Under the pieces are notes generated by a model, which did no database searches, was not told the DNA's origin, and was given only the letters and a program-made list of their open reading frames with translations. A stretch of DNA of 64,000 nucleotides, taken from contig MNCI01004678.1 of assembly GCA_015680685.1 (NCBI GenBank), positions 1,031,443-1,095,442 of the forward strand. Direction: 5' to 3'. Numbering within the stretch: the first letter of the stretch is position 1; each line of letters begins with the position of its first letter. Both the position numbers and the translations under genes were made by a program. Of this stretch, positions 34,876-46,280 are shown one piece after another. The DNA comes from Gnetum montanum (lineage: Eukaryota > Streptophyta > Gnetopsida > Gnetales > Gnetaceae).

Positions 34876-34927
34876 TGTAACACCCCTATTAATTATTTAT
34901 AAAATATCCTATAAATAACTAATAGGG
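34876..34927 (+). repeat. LTR-like start with an 18-bp hairpin
   Basis: TGTAACACCCC is a common LTR start in plant gypsy elements. Directly inside it, CCCTATTAATTATTTATA (34884-34901) pairs with 34910-34927 at 17 of 18 positions across an 8-nt loop. No second LTR was found. Confidence 0.6.
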
Positions 34928-35709
34928 ATGCTATGAAACCCCAAGGATCTAGATTTAACCTTGATTTACTAACTCAAAAGGAAATGGCAAAATAGATAAA
35001 AATTATTAATTAGTAGCAACAACACAACGTAGTAAAATTTTATGATGCTAAAATATAGAATTAAATAAAATTTATTTAGAGAAATTTAGAGATTTGCACA
35101 ACCATAAAAAGGTAGATGTTGAAAAAATCTCCTAGTTATATTATTAAATAGTACTTGTTTTGCCTTAATTGGACCTCTACATTGAAAGTTTACAAAAATA
35201 ATTAAAAAATTATTAATATATAATAAATAATATTAAAATTTTCCATTGAAGTAAAAAATGTTTCTTACAATTTCATGGTCCTAATGGCATAGATAGCAAA
35301 TTCATATCTATCATATTTTATTATTTATTCACAAAAATAGATACATGGCTCAAATATCTAAAAAGTGTGCAAGGTTTCTATTTTACTAAAATACAAAATA
35401 TTCAAAAATTATTTCTCAAGTTTAGAAGGTTCATCTTGTATAGGATTGATTCACCTTTCATCCTATGTTCCTCTTCTAGAGTTTCAATAGCTACTTTAGG
35501 CTCTTTACATTGAAATGCAAGAGGAGTCAAACCCCCTCAAATAAGAAATGTTATTATATTTACCTCTTCATGGAGCATAAAGGTTCTAGGCCAAAAGTCA
35601 CAGGATATGAACTAGGTAAAGGTTTTTAATTAAATATTCAAAAATGTTTCAAGGTCCAAAAATGCCACAAATTTTCCAAGAATTTAAAAGAAATTCAAAT
35701 ATCCAAAAG
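34928..35709. other. Gene-free interval
   Basis: AT-rich with no recognisable gene. From about 35640 it has recurring CCAAAAATG words that merge into the tandem repeat to the right. Confidence 0.5.
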
Positions 35710-36005
35710 AATGTATATTTTATCTAGGCATCTCCAAAGGCTAGGTCTTGGTTCCCCTAATTACCAAAGGGACTCATCAACAACTCCTGGAATAATCTTA
35801 CTACTATCATCAAATTGTCCTTTTAATTATTTAATGTCCAAAAATATCAAAAATTATCCAACAAAAATCTAAAGAATGTATATTTTAATTAAGCATCTCT
35901 TAAGGCTAGGTCTTATTTACCCTTACTACCAAAGGGACTCACAAATAGCTCTTCGAATAACCCCACTACTATCATCATATTATCCTTGTGAACTCAAAAA
36001 AGTCA
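35710..36005 (+). repeat. Two-copy tandem repeat, period about 165 bp
   Basis: Unit 1 from 35710 and unit 2 from 35875 both start AATGTATATTTTA and share AAGGCTAGGTCTT, ACCAAAGGGACTCA and ACTACTATCATCA. The second unit ends next to element C's insertion site. Confidence 0.8.
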
Positions 36006-36023
36006 CTCATGGTTGAGTCTTGG

Positions 36024-36830
36024 TGATGAGCATTAAAGTTTAGCATCGACAAGCCCTCATCTACATGGTGTTGCCTCGTCAATAGGGCCACATCAATGTA
36101 GCATTTATTGCATCTATGGGGCTCGTTGATGTAGCTCCACAATAAAGTCTATAAATACGCACTCACCAGTCATGTTTATTGAGAGTTAAGTCATAGTTGT
36201 AGTAGAGCTCTTGCAATTTTTTCATTTGAGAGTTAAAATATTTTTGTGAGTGCCTACAGTAAGAGTCAAAAAGTGTATGAATCTTTATTTGAGCACTATT
36301 GTACCTAAACACACTAGTGTCAATGGTAATAAAGATGAGCTTTTTGATAAAACCTTGCAACACTTAGAATAGATTAATGATTTATTTCTACATTTACTAT
36401 TTTCATTAAGCATGTAATTAATTAAGCTAAACTAGACTTCAATTGATTAGTTAATTAATTAAGCTAAATAGATTAAATACATAAGTAAAAACACTTCGAG
36501 CGTAAACACGTATTTACTTGGTAATCCCATCAGCATTATTGCTTGGTTCGTCTAGTAGCATAGCACTTGATAATCCCAGTAGCAGATGCATGGGTTCAAG
36601 ACGTGTACAGAAAGTGGGATCGGATGCTTATGTTAGGACTAGTTAGAGGTTAGTTAATTAGTTAAATTAAATTACTTCATTTCTCTATTTTAAAGAAATA
36701 GGAACATAAAACATAAAACAATAAAAATTATATGCCTCGATTACACTTAACCATATCTTTGTACATCACAAGTATAATTGGGAAGACAATGAATGACTGT
36801 TAGGGTAAAGTTCATTTCCTAGAGGCTAGT
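36024..36830 (+). repeat. Element C 5' LTR, first part
   Basis: U3 of the CATCGATG family: GGGCC.CATCAATGTAG and GGGGCTCGTTGATGTAG motifs, TATAAATA at about 36152, hairpin arms ATCTTTATT and AATAAAGAT at 36280-36345. Compared with the 3' LTR it lacks about 50 bp of U3 motif array. It is broken at 36830 by N1; a short remainder follows at 40166-40205. Confidence 0.88.
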
Positions 36831-37683
36831 TGATGAAGTGTCATTAGTCAATGCATCAACTAGGCCGCGTATACGGGGCCGTGTATACACGGCCACGTTG
36901 ACGCGGCCCCGTTGACGCAGCCTTCCATGCTTTGACATGGCCCCGTCTACGTGGAGCCTATTTCAGCCTATAAATAAGAGGGCCTTCCACCTCATTTAGG
37001 CACCTTTCTAGTATTTCCAGCAAAGCTCTTACATTTTGTTCCCATAGGAGTTAGAATATTTTCCCAGTTCATGCCCACAGTGTGATGCTTGTAATTGTAC
37101 GGCACCTTTATTCAAGTGTGACGTACTTGGACATGCACATGACTAGAAATAAAAATCGAGACTACTTCATCATTGCAGCATTCACTTAGATTTAATTGTT
37201 TATTTGTTATTTATTATTTTCTTAGTTAATATTTCCTTATCATTATTTACTATTCCTGGTATGACTTAATCACGAGCATTTAAGTGTGACTACTTGGTAA
37301 CCCAGTAGCATACCTAGGATCTACGCTTGGTAATCCCAATAGTAGTCGTGCACGAGGTCCAAGATGTGTACGGATGATTAAGGAATAGATGCTCATCACA
37401 CTTAGGTTAGCTTAGACTTCATTTCCTATTACTCATTAGTTTAATCAAGATTATTTTCCATTGTCTCTAGGAGTAGCACTAATTTAGGATCACATCATAT
37501 GCCTCACTCTAGACTAAACCATACGTGACAAAGCAAATACTACTCCAGGTGGGAAGACAATGAACTACGATCAACGTGTAACTATCTAGATACCACAACT
37601 AGCCTGTCCACAAAGTTCAACCAGATCGTGCGTGAACGCTCGTATTCATATGGTTGAGTGTAGGGATACCTTGCCACTCATCA
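36831..37683 (+). repeat. N1 5' LTR (853 bp)
   Basis: Third U3 type: GCGGCCCCGTTGACGC-like units and GTGTATACAC at 36870-36950, then CTATAAATAAGAGG at about 36972. R and U5 match the other families (hairpin CTTTATT...AATAAA; TTGGTAACCCAGTAGC twice). Confidence 0.92.
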
Positions 37684-37684
37684 T

Positions 37685-37700
37685 TGGCGCCATTGCCAGA
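37685..37700 (+). promoter_or_regulatory. N1 primer-binding site (tRNA-Asp type)
   Basis: TGGCGCCATTGCCAGA, the best-preserved copy in the window: 14 of 16 positions match the tRNA-Asp complement. Confidence 0.9.
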
Positions 37701-39056
37701 ATTATTGGACTGACTGGTGGGGACCAGGCAACCGCTTCCAGATGTCTACAACCTTCTAGAAAACATTACTGCAACCCAGTCGGAGCTGCTTTCAATAAGG
37801 GGTAAGAGCCTCGTTTTGGAAGGGCAACTTGAAGCTACTCAAGCCGCTTGTCAACGCTTGGTAATAGAAGTAGCCCAATTAAGAGCCCAACTTGCTGATC
37901 CAGCCATCCTTGACCACGAAATCACCAGAGATGAAGCCTTTCAACAACTTCAACTTAAACTTCAGATCATTGAGGATGTGTGAGAGTCAACGATCTTCAA
38001 TAAGTCCTTGGTGGATGTTTGAGCATATCATTTAGACAAGGACTTGGTAGAGGTTCGCCATGAGAATGTCTGATTGACCACAGAGGTTCATCTCTTGCGC
38101 AATGTTGGTGCAAAAAATGAACACATGAAAAATTTTATCCACCAACAGCAGGAAGAACTAGCCAGGGTGAATGCTGACATAAGAAGGTTGGCCACTGAGA
38201 ACCGAAATCTATCAATGGAGGAGGTTTGGGCATTGCGATAGAAATCTGCAATTGAAATCGCCACTTAGAAGAATGAGGTCCTAAAATTTGAGAACATCAA
38301 AAATCATTACAGGGACCAAGTGGGATTACAGAAGGAAGTAAACAGAAAATAGATTCAAGTCGCAAAGGCCAAAATGAACCAAGTGCTCCAATAGCTCCGA
38401 GAAGGAGGCGACGTATGGCAACCTATCTTTGATGGGTTGAATACCTACAATCAAGCTAAAATCTACCTTAAGGAGCTGCAGATTGAGGAGATGGCAGAAT
38501 ATATGGAGCTCGCCAACCTTCACTATGCAAACCTTTCTATGCTCACAGTTGGGAGACCGTGGTCAGAGTTGGAAAATCAAGTGATCGCCTAGTATTCTCT
38601 ATATGAGGGAGAGTTCCAGGCACATAAATCAACAAAGCAAAAATTGGAAACAATAAACGCAGAACTCAACATTCTCTGCACACGATTTGAAGGATAACGT
38701 ATAGTCACGGAGAACCTGGGCCATCGAATGAATGACTACTAGCAGCTGTAGGCATCAATCCCAGCGTTCAACATCAAACAAAAGTAGTTCACATCCTAGT
38801 TTGTCAACCTGAAAGAACTCTTCCTGGTGCTACCATGCCCTTGGGAGGTTCCAATTCTAGCACACATTGGTGAAGCTTCTTGGACAGTGAACGATCCCAG
38901 AAGAAAAAAAGAAAAAATGAGGGCTCTCTTGGAGGCTTTATGGCTACCTCCAGAAGTTGCAACTGCTGCAGGACAGCCATCATTCGTGCCACCACCATCA
39001 CATGGGCCAAAAGCTGGTGAAGGTCCGTCGGAACCACCGCCCCCAGGGACGATGTG
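37701..39056 (+). pseudogene. N1: ORF3 C-terminal (coiled-coil) half
   Basis: Begins in the middle of ORF3: LVGTRQPLPDVYNLLENITA aligns with LVGIEQPISNVFDLSNSITA of element C. An open stretch at 37717-37983 covers SELLSIRGKSLVLEGQLEAT and heptad-rich ELRAQLAD-type helices. Further conserved blocks are FIHQQQEELARVNADIRRLA, ENRNLSMEE, EEMAEYMELANLHYANLSML and KLETINAELNIL. The C-terminus is LVLPCPWEVPILAHIGEASW followed by a Pro-rich tail ending at TGA 39054-39056. About ten single stops, most of them TAG or TGA at former Gln, Arg or Trp codons, interrupt one continuous frame. The product would be a coiled coil without the N-terminal domain. Its biological role is unknown. Confidence 0.82.
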
Positions 39057-39287
39057 ATCTTCTCCAACAATTTTGTACATCATTCTACATAGCAAAGACT
39101 CTAGGACCAGCAAGGTGTTCATTTTTGTCTCTGAACACCACCAATTTTTGCAACTTGTCCTTCTCTGTAACTTGAGCACTTGGTCAAATTGATGTTCTGT
39201 CATGTGTGTGTCAAGTCATGTGCGTTGTAAATAAAAGCCCATACCTTCCAAATTGTAGAGTAACTCGAGGATGAGTTTTTATTCAGT

Positions 39288-39297
39288 TGTGGGGGTA
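39288..39297 (+). promoter_or_regulatory. N1 polypurine tract
   Basis: TGTGGGGGTA directly before the 3' LTR. Confidence 0.85.
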
Positions 39298-40160
39298 TGA
39301 TGAAGTGTCATTAGTCGATGCGTCGACTAGGCTGCATATACACGGCCGTGTCGATGCAGCCTTGTCAACGCAGCCTTTCATGCGTCGACATGGCCCCGTT
39401 TAAGCGAAGCCTATTTTTGCCTATAAATAAGAGGGCCTTCTGCCTCATTTAGGCATCTTTCTACTATTTGTAGTGAAGCTCTTACATTTTGTTCCCATAG
39501 GAGTTAGAATATTTTCCCAATGCATGCTCGCAGTGTGATGCTTGTAATTGTATGACACCTTTATTCGAGTGTGACGTACTTGGACAGGCACATGACCGAA
39601 AATAAAGATCGAGATTACTTCATCATTGCAGCATTCACTTAGATTTAATTGTTTAATTATTATTGTTATTTATTGTTTTCTTAGTTAATATTTCCTTATC
39701 ATCATTTACTATTCTTGTTGTTAAATGTAAAATGAGTACGACTTAATCACGAGCATTTAAGTGTGACTACTTGGTAACCCAGTAGTGTACCTAGGATCTA
39801 CGCTTGGTAATCCCAATAGTAGTCATGCACAAGGTCCAAGATGTGTACGAATGATTAAGGAATGGATGCTCATCGCACTTAGGTTAGCTTAGACTTCATT
39901 TCCTATTACTCATTAGTTTAATCAAGATTATTTTCCATTGTCTCTAGGAGTAGCACTAATTTAGGATCACATCATATGCCTCACTCTAGACTAAACCATA
40001 TGTGACAAAGCAAATACTACTCTAGGTAGGGAGACAACGAACTGCGATCAACGTGTAACTATCTAGATACCACAACTAGCCTGTCCATGGAGTTCAACCG
40101 GATCATGCGTGAACGCTTGTATTCGTATGGTTGAGTGTAGGGGTACCTCGCCGCTCATCA
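39298..40160 (+). repeat. N1 3' LTR (863 bp)
   Basis: Partner of 36831-37683, ending CTCATCA. U3 differs mainly in the motif array (GTCGATGCAGCC, GCGTCGACATGGCCCCGT); the rest is nearly the same. Confidence 0.93.
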
Positions 40161-40165
40161 CTAGT

Positions 40166-40205
40166 GTACTAGAAGACATAGAGTCCACAAAATTTGACAA
40201 GATGC
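40166..40205 (+). repeat. Element C 5' LTR, short second part
   Basis: GTACTAGAAGACATAGAGTC matches the 3' LTR at 52285-52310. Homology then stops about 60 bp before the expected LTR end, and the primer site is missing too. Comparison with element A's leader shows a deletion that removed the LTR end and the primer site. Confidence 0.75.
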
Positions 40206-40333
40206 TTTTTGTTTGAAACGTGCACTATCTAGGTTTAGCAAACATCATGTTAATGGATCAACCCTAAGGTCAAAATCATACTCACAGTAAATATAATCAT
40301 GTAAGCACACTGATATCTTATTTGTGTTGCAAA

Positions 40334-42400
40334 ATCTCTTCTTCTCATAAGCACAATGATACTAAACTACACATTCCTCAAGAATGCAAGGTGGTGTATA
40401 CTCATCCATATGAGTATTTACCTAACTTCACATTCATCTTGCATCAAGATGAATAACTTCGATGGCATGATATGGAAGGTAGTATTGTAATGCCTCCTAA
40501 TCAATCAGTGCCCAAGATGGTACTTCAAATTATTAGGAGGTTGAACATCCAAGATCTTCAATAGGAGTACATTGTACATGATTATGACTATTGGGACTAC
40601 CATCCCACTGAAACACAACACAATAGATATCAACACCAAGAAAAGCACCATGAGTTTATGAAGGGGAAACAGTTCACTAATCTCTTATTCCTACTAAACC
40701 AAAATGATAATGAGGATCGTCCCTCTCAGGGTTCTCAACATGAAGATTCTCCACCACTTGTTATTAGTGATGAGGGTGTGGCCATGAATCTACAGTCCAC
40801 TATCAACAATCCAATTTCAACTAAAAATGGAAGCTAAGGTAGAGGCTTGGACAAGTGTCAAGATGACAAGAAAACTAATGAACATGGTTGTGATAACTAA
40901 AGGGGAATTAGTAGACACCATAGTGGTGGCAGTCCTCCTCCCTCTTCATCCTCTTCATCTGCATCTTTTTCTTTGTCTTTTGGTTCTAACAAATACCACA
41001 AAAAGAACAACCATGATGGAGGTGAACAGCAAGACAACAATGATGATGGTAGGGCCCACCATGAACGAAGGGGTAGTAGAGGACATCATCAACATCAATG
41101 AAATAATGATGATGATGAGCCTTTGCTGGTGACTTGAAGCATGCTAAATATATTAGAGGTCATGAAACTTCCAAGCAGGCATGTGAAAGATAGTCGAATT
41201 AGATGACTTGATATGAACAATATTCCCAGATTTGAGGGGGAATATAACTCTGATTCACAAAAACATATTCAAGCTTTCCATGATGCCTATGCCTTACAAA
41301 ATATTGAAAATGATTGGTAGAAACTAAAGCTACTTCCCAGGAAACTCATCAAGAAAACAAAAAGTTTGTACCAATCCTTGGAGCTAGAATTCATCTGTAG
41401 GTGGAATACAATGCTAGAGTTATTTAATAATAAGTATTAGAGATACTCTCGAGTGTCTAATCTAAGAAGGCAAATCCAAGGATAGAAGCAAGGAACCCAT
41501 GAACCCTTGGATGCCACCATGAGTAGATACTATTCTCTCATACATTGATGCCCTGGTCATGGTTATTCTTAGCAAGAACAACTTCTCCATATCATTGATG
41601 GACTTAGATAAAAAATAAGAACTCTTGGGGTATATGCCCAAGGAAGACTATCAAAAATCTAGGTCCATCAATTCTAAAGGCTAATTGGGCAGGTAGCAAA
41701 AGAAGAAGGAGAGTTGAGAAAATGTAAAAGTGCTGAGAAATACAACAAGGATCCTTCCATTGAAAAGAGGGAACTTTGATTTTGTGACAGTGAGGAGGAA
41801 TAATCCCTTAATGAGGTGGTGAATAGAAAGACCTTGCCAATTCAAAAATCTATGTCTAAAATTTTAGCTAAGTTGGATAACATGTGGGATTCATCAGAAG
41901 AAAAATTCTAAACTATTTTAAAAATTACCAAAGAATCAAGAAAGTAGAGTGGTAATCATAATCGCAAGAGGCAAAAAGAAGCTAAATGTGTCTACCAAAG
42001 GAGTAAGAGAAAAATTGCTGCAATAGTTGAAGTTGCAGAAACTGAATCAGATGATGATGGTGGGTGCGACATCTACCAATATGAAAATCCTAAGGGATGT
42101 TGCCCCATCGTGTCACACTTACACGTTTCTGGGGTGTATGCTTTAAATCCATGACTAGGAAAAACTCAAACACCCAAAAGATTGCCTTATCCTCAAAGCA
42201 ATCCCAAGAAGTTCCATCAACAATAACAATATTATCCAAATGGAACTCTACCACAACCGTATGAGCAATATCAATAGTGGCACCAACCACAATCATGGGG
42301 GATGCCACCACTAAGGCAGCAATACCCTTACAAGTAATTAGATCCATATGGGTATTATGTTCAACAACCCTTATCTTCACATGACTCTTCCAATCACATT
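40334..42400 (+). pseudogene. Element C: gag
   Basis: The expected start codon reads ATC at 40334-40336 where element A has ATG. The shared N-terminal block is clear: VVYTHPYEYLPNFTFILHQD, RWHDMEGSIVMPPN, EYIVHDYDYWDYHPTETQ, then QHEDSPP. The Ser/Asn/Asp/His-rich hinge lies at 40880-41125. The gag domain runs 41220-41680 (FEGEYNSDSQKHIQAFHDAY, LELFNNKY, YSRVSNLRRQIQG, DATMSRYYSLIH, LGVYAQGRLSK). The Lys/Glu-rich linker holds NRKTLPIQKSMSKILAKLDN. The knuckle near 42066 reads CDIYQYENPKGCCP, with the second Cys and the His replaced. The tail is Gln/Tyr/Pro-rich. About 15 stops. The frame at 40827-41132 is a shifted reading of the hinge. Confidence 0.9.
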
Positions 42401-42766
42401 TCTCCTTTTCAACGTCACTACTACCCTCTTGAATACTACAGAGCTCATTCTCCACATTTTAAAAGGGATGCCATGTTTCATCCTTATCCTTCTCTTGTTC
42501 TTGCACATATTCCTCCAACCTCAATGTAACTACTGCTTGCTCCATGTATACAAGGTGAACTTCCAAAACAACAACAGCAACGTAATGCTACAATGGTCAT
42601 TAATCTACAACTGGTTCATCAACCAAGGGATTTAGAACTTGGAGCTCATAAAAGATCCTTCTTCTGACCCAATAGCCCTACTAAGCCCTCATAGACTTAG
42701 GCAACTAGCCACCTAGCTCCTACCTCACCCTCTGCAAACCATTCCATCAGGTCCCCTTCAAACCAA

Positions 42767-43290
42767 ATGCTACCCAAAATCCATACTATTCTGCTCACTC
42801 ATGCCATATTTGATTGGACTTGGGCTGGAAACCTTTCCATAAAATTAGCTAATCCTGGGAGTCCTCTTATCTATTTACAGATTGCTAGGAATGAATTGTG
42901 TAAGGCTCTTCTTGATTTAGGTTCCAATGTCAACTTTATTTCTCATAAGATGTATACTACTTGAAACCTGCTGCCTCTCAAGAAGAGCAATATCATATTG
43001 GAATTGGCAAACTAGTCCATCACTATTCCACTAGGATTGGTCGAAGACATTGTGACCACTATTTATGGATGGTCTTATCCTGCTAATTTCCTAATAATCA
43101 AGGTTGAGAATTGTAAGGTGAACTTCCCAATCATTATGAAAAGGACATGGTTAAGCATTGTTAATGCAAGAATGAGCATCAGATATCTTTCCCTGGAAAT
43201 ATCTAAAGAAAATGCATTGGGAAAGATTAAGAAGAGATGAGTTCCATGCATCACGTACAACAATACAAGGTGCAATTGCGTGCAAATACT
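42767..43290 (+). pseudogene. Element C: aspartic protease
   Basis: 42767-42964 reads ILLTHAIFDWTWAGNL, PLIYLQIARNELCKALLD, LGSNVNFIS. The active-site triplet DLG is intact. The flap half follows after a stop: IVTTIYGWSYPANFLIIKVE, IMKRTWLSI (for IMGR), YLSLEISKENALGKI. The linker at 43400-43720 (TCAYVIGMDELEKVHHQLSD, EPLEVKTLPTNLEYAFL) is the best-preserved copy in the window and leads into RT. Confidence 0.82.
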
Positions 43291-43786
43291 CTAGTTCCTG
43301 AAATGAACATGTATTTCTACATGCAAAAGGTATGCACATGAGGAAAATATTCAAAGGTGTCTATACACAATAGCCATAAAATAGGAGGACATCCAGTGGT
43401 TGACCACTGATTTTGACAGCAGCACAATGTGCATAAAACCTACTAAGAGCCTCACATGTGCATATGTCATAGGCATGGATGAACTAGAGAAAGTTCATCA
43501 TCAACTCTCTGATGATAAAAATGTTAATACCAATTGGGGAGAGTTAGAGATCCCTGAGAATTTCAAGCAAGAGCCCCTAGAGGTGAAAACTCTACCTACC
43601 AACCTAGAATATGCATTCTTAAAAAATGGTAAGCTTATCATACTTAATGTCAAAGTTGCTCCCGGCCAAAAAGCAAAACTATTGAAAGTGGTTAACAAAT
43701 TACCAATAGCCTTTGCTTAGTCATATCTTGAACTCAGTAGAATTAATCTATGGATATGCCCACACTACATTTACACTAATCCATCC

Positions 43787-44990
43787 ATGAAGCCAAGGAG
43801 GCAACCACAATGGCAGTTGAATCCAAACTTGAAGCAAATTATCAAAGAGGAGATTGAGCAACTTGAAGTGGCAGATAGCAAGTGGCTTAGTCTACTCATA
43901 ATAGTGCTAAAGAGAGGTGGCAAATGGTGGGTTTGGATCAACTTCAGGTTGTTAAACATGGTAACATTCAAGGATCATTTTTCATTATCATTCATTATTT
44001 AGGTGTTGGACACCATATCTGGGCATTACTATTACAATTTTCTAGATGGTTATAGTGGCTATAACCAAATCTAGATCACACCAAAATACTAGGACAAAAC
44101 AACATTCAAAAATCCCTAGGGGACCTTTTCATATCACTAGATGCCTTTTGGTCTATGCAATACTCATAACACTTTCCAATGTCTGGTCTAAGCATCTTTT
44201 AGTAGCAAATAGGTAGTGGAGTGGAAGTCTTCATGGATGACTCCTCCACTTACAACACTACATTTAAGAAAGCCTTCGACTACCTTGAGCAAGTACTAAA
44301 AAGATGTATGGAAATAAATCTATGACTTAATTGGCAAAAGAGCCATCTCATGGTCCAAGAAGGCATCATATTGGGTCATAGAATTTCATAGGAAGAGATC
44401 GAGATAGATCCCAAAAAAATAAAGGTCATCCAAGGAAGTACCTGCCAACTAGAAACTGTCAAAGATGTTTGGTTATTCCTTGGACACATTGGCTACTACC
44501 AGTGATTTATAGAGAATTTCTCTAAGATCACAAAACCATTGGTCAAGCTAACAAAGAAAGATGCTCCTTTATTTTGGACCAAGGAATGCAACAATGCATT
44601 CCAAAGCCTCAAGTAGAAGCTCATAGAGACTCCAATTCTATGAGCACTTGACTAGTCCAGATCATTCCATATCATGATAGATGCATCATCTAACTACACC
44701 TTGGGAGCCATGCTTATGTAGCTGTATAATTAAAAACATCCATATTACATCCTCTGTGCAAGTCAAAACACTGTGGTTCATAGTTGAATTACACCACCAT
44801 AGAGAAAGAACTAATGATGATGGTGTATGCTCTAGAAGAGTTCAGGCATTATGTGCTTGGATATAAAGTGTTTATGCACATTAATATAGTGTCATTCAAT
44901 TCCTCATAAACAAGCCAACAATGAGCCCCCAAGGTAGATTGAAAAGGGACTAAGAGTGTGGTCGTTGATCACTTGTCTTGATTGTAATGG
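43787..44990 (+). pseudogene. Element C: reverse transcriptase and RNase H
   Basis: RT opens MKPRRQPQWQLNPNLKQIIK and has WLSLLIIVLKRGGKWWVWIN, FRLLNMVTFKDHFSLSF, FLDGYSGYNQI, MPFGLCNTHNTFQCLV and an intact FMDD at 44230-44241 after a frameshift near 44210. The tether (LFLGHIGYYQ) is followed by RNase H: DAPLFWTKECNNAFQSLK, FHIMIDASSNYTLGAM (first Asp kept), LMMMVYALEEFRHYVLGYK. The usual HxDH block is deleted or scrambled near 44880. At least ten stops. Confidence 0.9.
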
Positions 44991-45125
44991 GATAAAAAAG
45001 AGGAGAAAAGTCCACTATCTAATTTATTTCCTACTGAATTCCTCTTTACCAAGGCTATAACTAAATAATTGCCCACTAAGCCTAAATGGTATGCTGGCAT
45101 CCTCACTTATCTTCTCATTTAGAAG

Positions 45126-46280
45126 ATGCCACAGGATCTAGACCACGGAAAGAAACAACAATATCTTCATTTGGCTAAGCACTTTATGGAAATCAATGGA
45201 CACCTTTACAAAGTATGTGTCGATGGCTTGGTTTGTTGGTGTGTCCCTGATACAAACCAATTGTGCATTCTCAAGGATTCTTATGAAGGCCCTTGCAAAG
45301 GCCACTATGCTAGGAGACGCACGACCATAAAAATCCTGATGGTAGGATACTATTGGCCGACAATCTTCAAGGATGCCCACCAATTTATCTGATCCTATGA
45401 CCGTTGTCAATGAGATGATAGGATGACTACATGAGTGGAGGGTTTTCAACAGTGGATTCAACCATTAGAACCCTTTGACATATGGGGCATAGATTTCATA
45501 GATCCCATCACACCCATGTCTAATGAGAAGGCATACATAATCATTGTTGTTAACTACTATACCAAATGGGTAGAAGTAGCAACCATCACCGACTATAATT
45601 CATCCACTACTATTGAATTTGTATAACAAAATGTTGTGAACAGGTATGGGATGCCACGTGCACTAATTTTTGATAACAAAACCCATTTTACAAGTGTTAG
45701 CTTTTAAAAACTAATGCAATGCTTGGGGGTTGAACATAAATTAATAACACCATATCATCCCCAAACCAATGGTCAAGTATAGGTGACTAACAAGGATATC
45801 ACAAAGATTCTAATAAGAACTATTAGCAAATATATGAGAGACTAGAGTACAAAACTCAACGATGTGCTTTGGGCCTATCGCTCAACATGGAAAGTTCCTA
45901 TTGGCTACTCTCCCTATGAGCTGGTGTACAGAAAACTTCCAATGCTCTCAATTCAATCCAAGCTCTATACACTTTCAATGGCCTATGACCTGAACCTTGA
46001 CCTAAGTCTAGCATAAAAAGAAAGATTGATCAGCCTAAATGTGCTAGATGAAAATTGATTAGTGTTCAACTAGAAAGTACATAAGGCATTCAATAAACAA
46101 CAACATGATCTTAGGATACAGAAAGCAAAATTTCAACTAGAAGATAAGGTTCTCTATTGGAATTCCACACATGTACCTCAACAAACCAAATTCAAAACAT
46201 TATGGGAGGGGCCTTATATAATTGATAAAACCTTTCCTTCTAGGGCCATGACCATAATTGATCAACATCCAACAAATAAA
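45126..46280 (+). pseudogene. Element C: integrase
   Basis: 45126-45392 is open and encodes DGLVCWCVPDTNQLCILKDS and the HHCC region (GPCKGHYARRRTTIKIL, GYYWPTIFKDAHQFI). Core: PFDIWGIDFIDPITPMSNEK, VVNYYTKWVEVATI, ALIFDNKTHFTS (second Asp kept, the usual Gly changed to Lys). At the third-acid site TAG stands where Glu is expected (QTNGQV, stop, VTNK). Further on: NDVLWAYRSTWKVPIGYSPY, KAKFQLEDKVLYWNSTHVPQ and LWEGPYIIDKTF. It aligns with element B's integrase throughout. Confidence 0.9.

Larger units (their letters stand above)
36831..40160 (+). mobile_element. N1: non-autonomous element carrying only the ORF3 C-terminal half
   Basis: A 3,330-bp element with two full LTRs, primer site and purine tract, and a perfect CTAGT target duplication (36826-36830, 40161-40165) inside element C's 5' LTR. 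Its internal 1.6 kb has no gag or pol. It encodes only the coiled-coil half of ORF3, joined to the primer-site region by a deletion. Movement would have needed proteins from an autonomous relative. Confidence 0.93.

Noticed and set aside
35710-36005. CRISPR-like or satellite array
   Set aside because: Only two units of about 165 bp without regular spacers; this is a simple tandem duplication in plant DNA.
38804-39203. Minus-strand frames opposite the end of N1's ORF3
   Set aside because: They are antisense shadows of the Pro-rich ORF3 C-terminus, whose sense reading is conserved in C and E.
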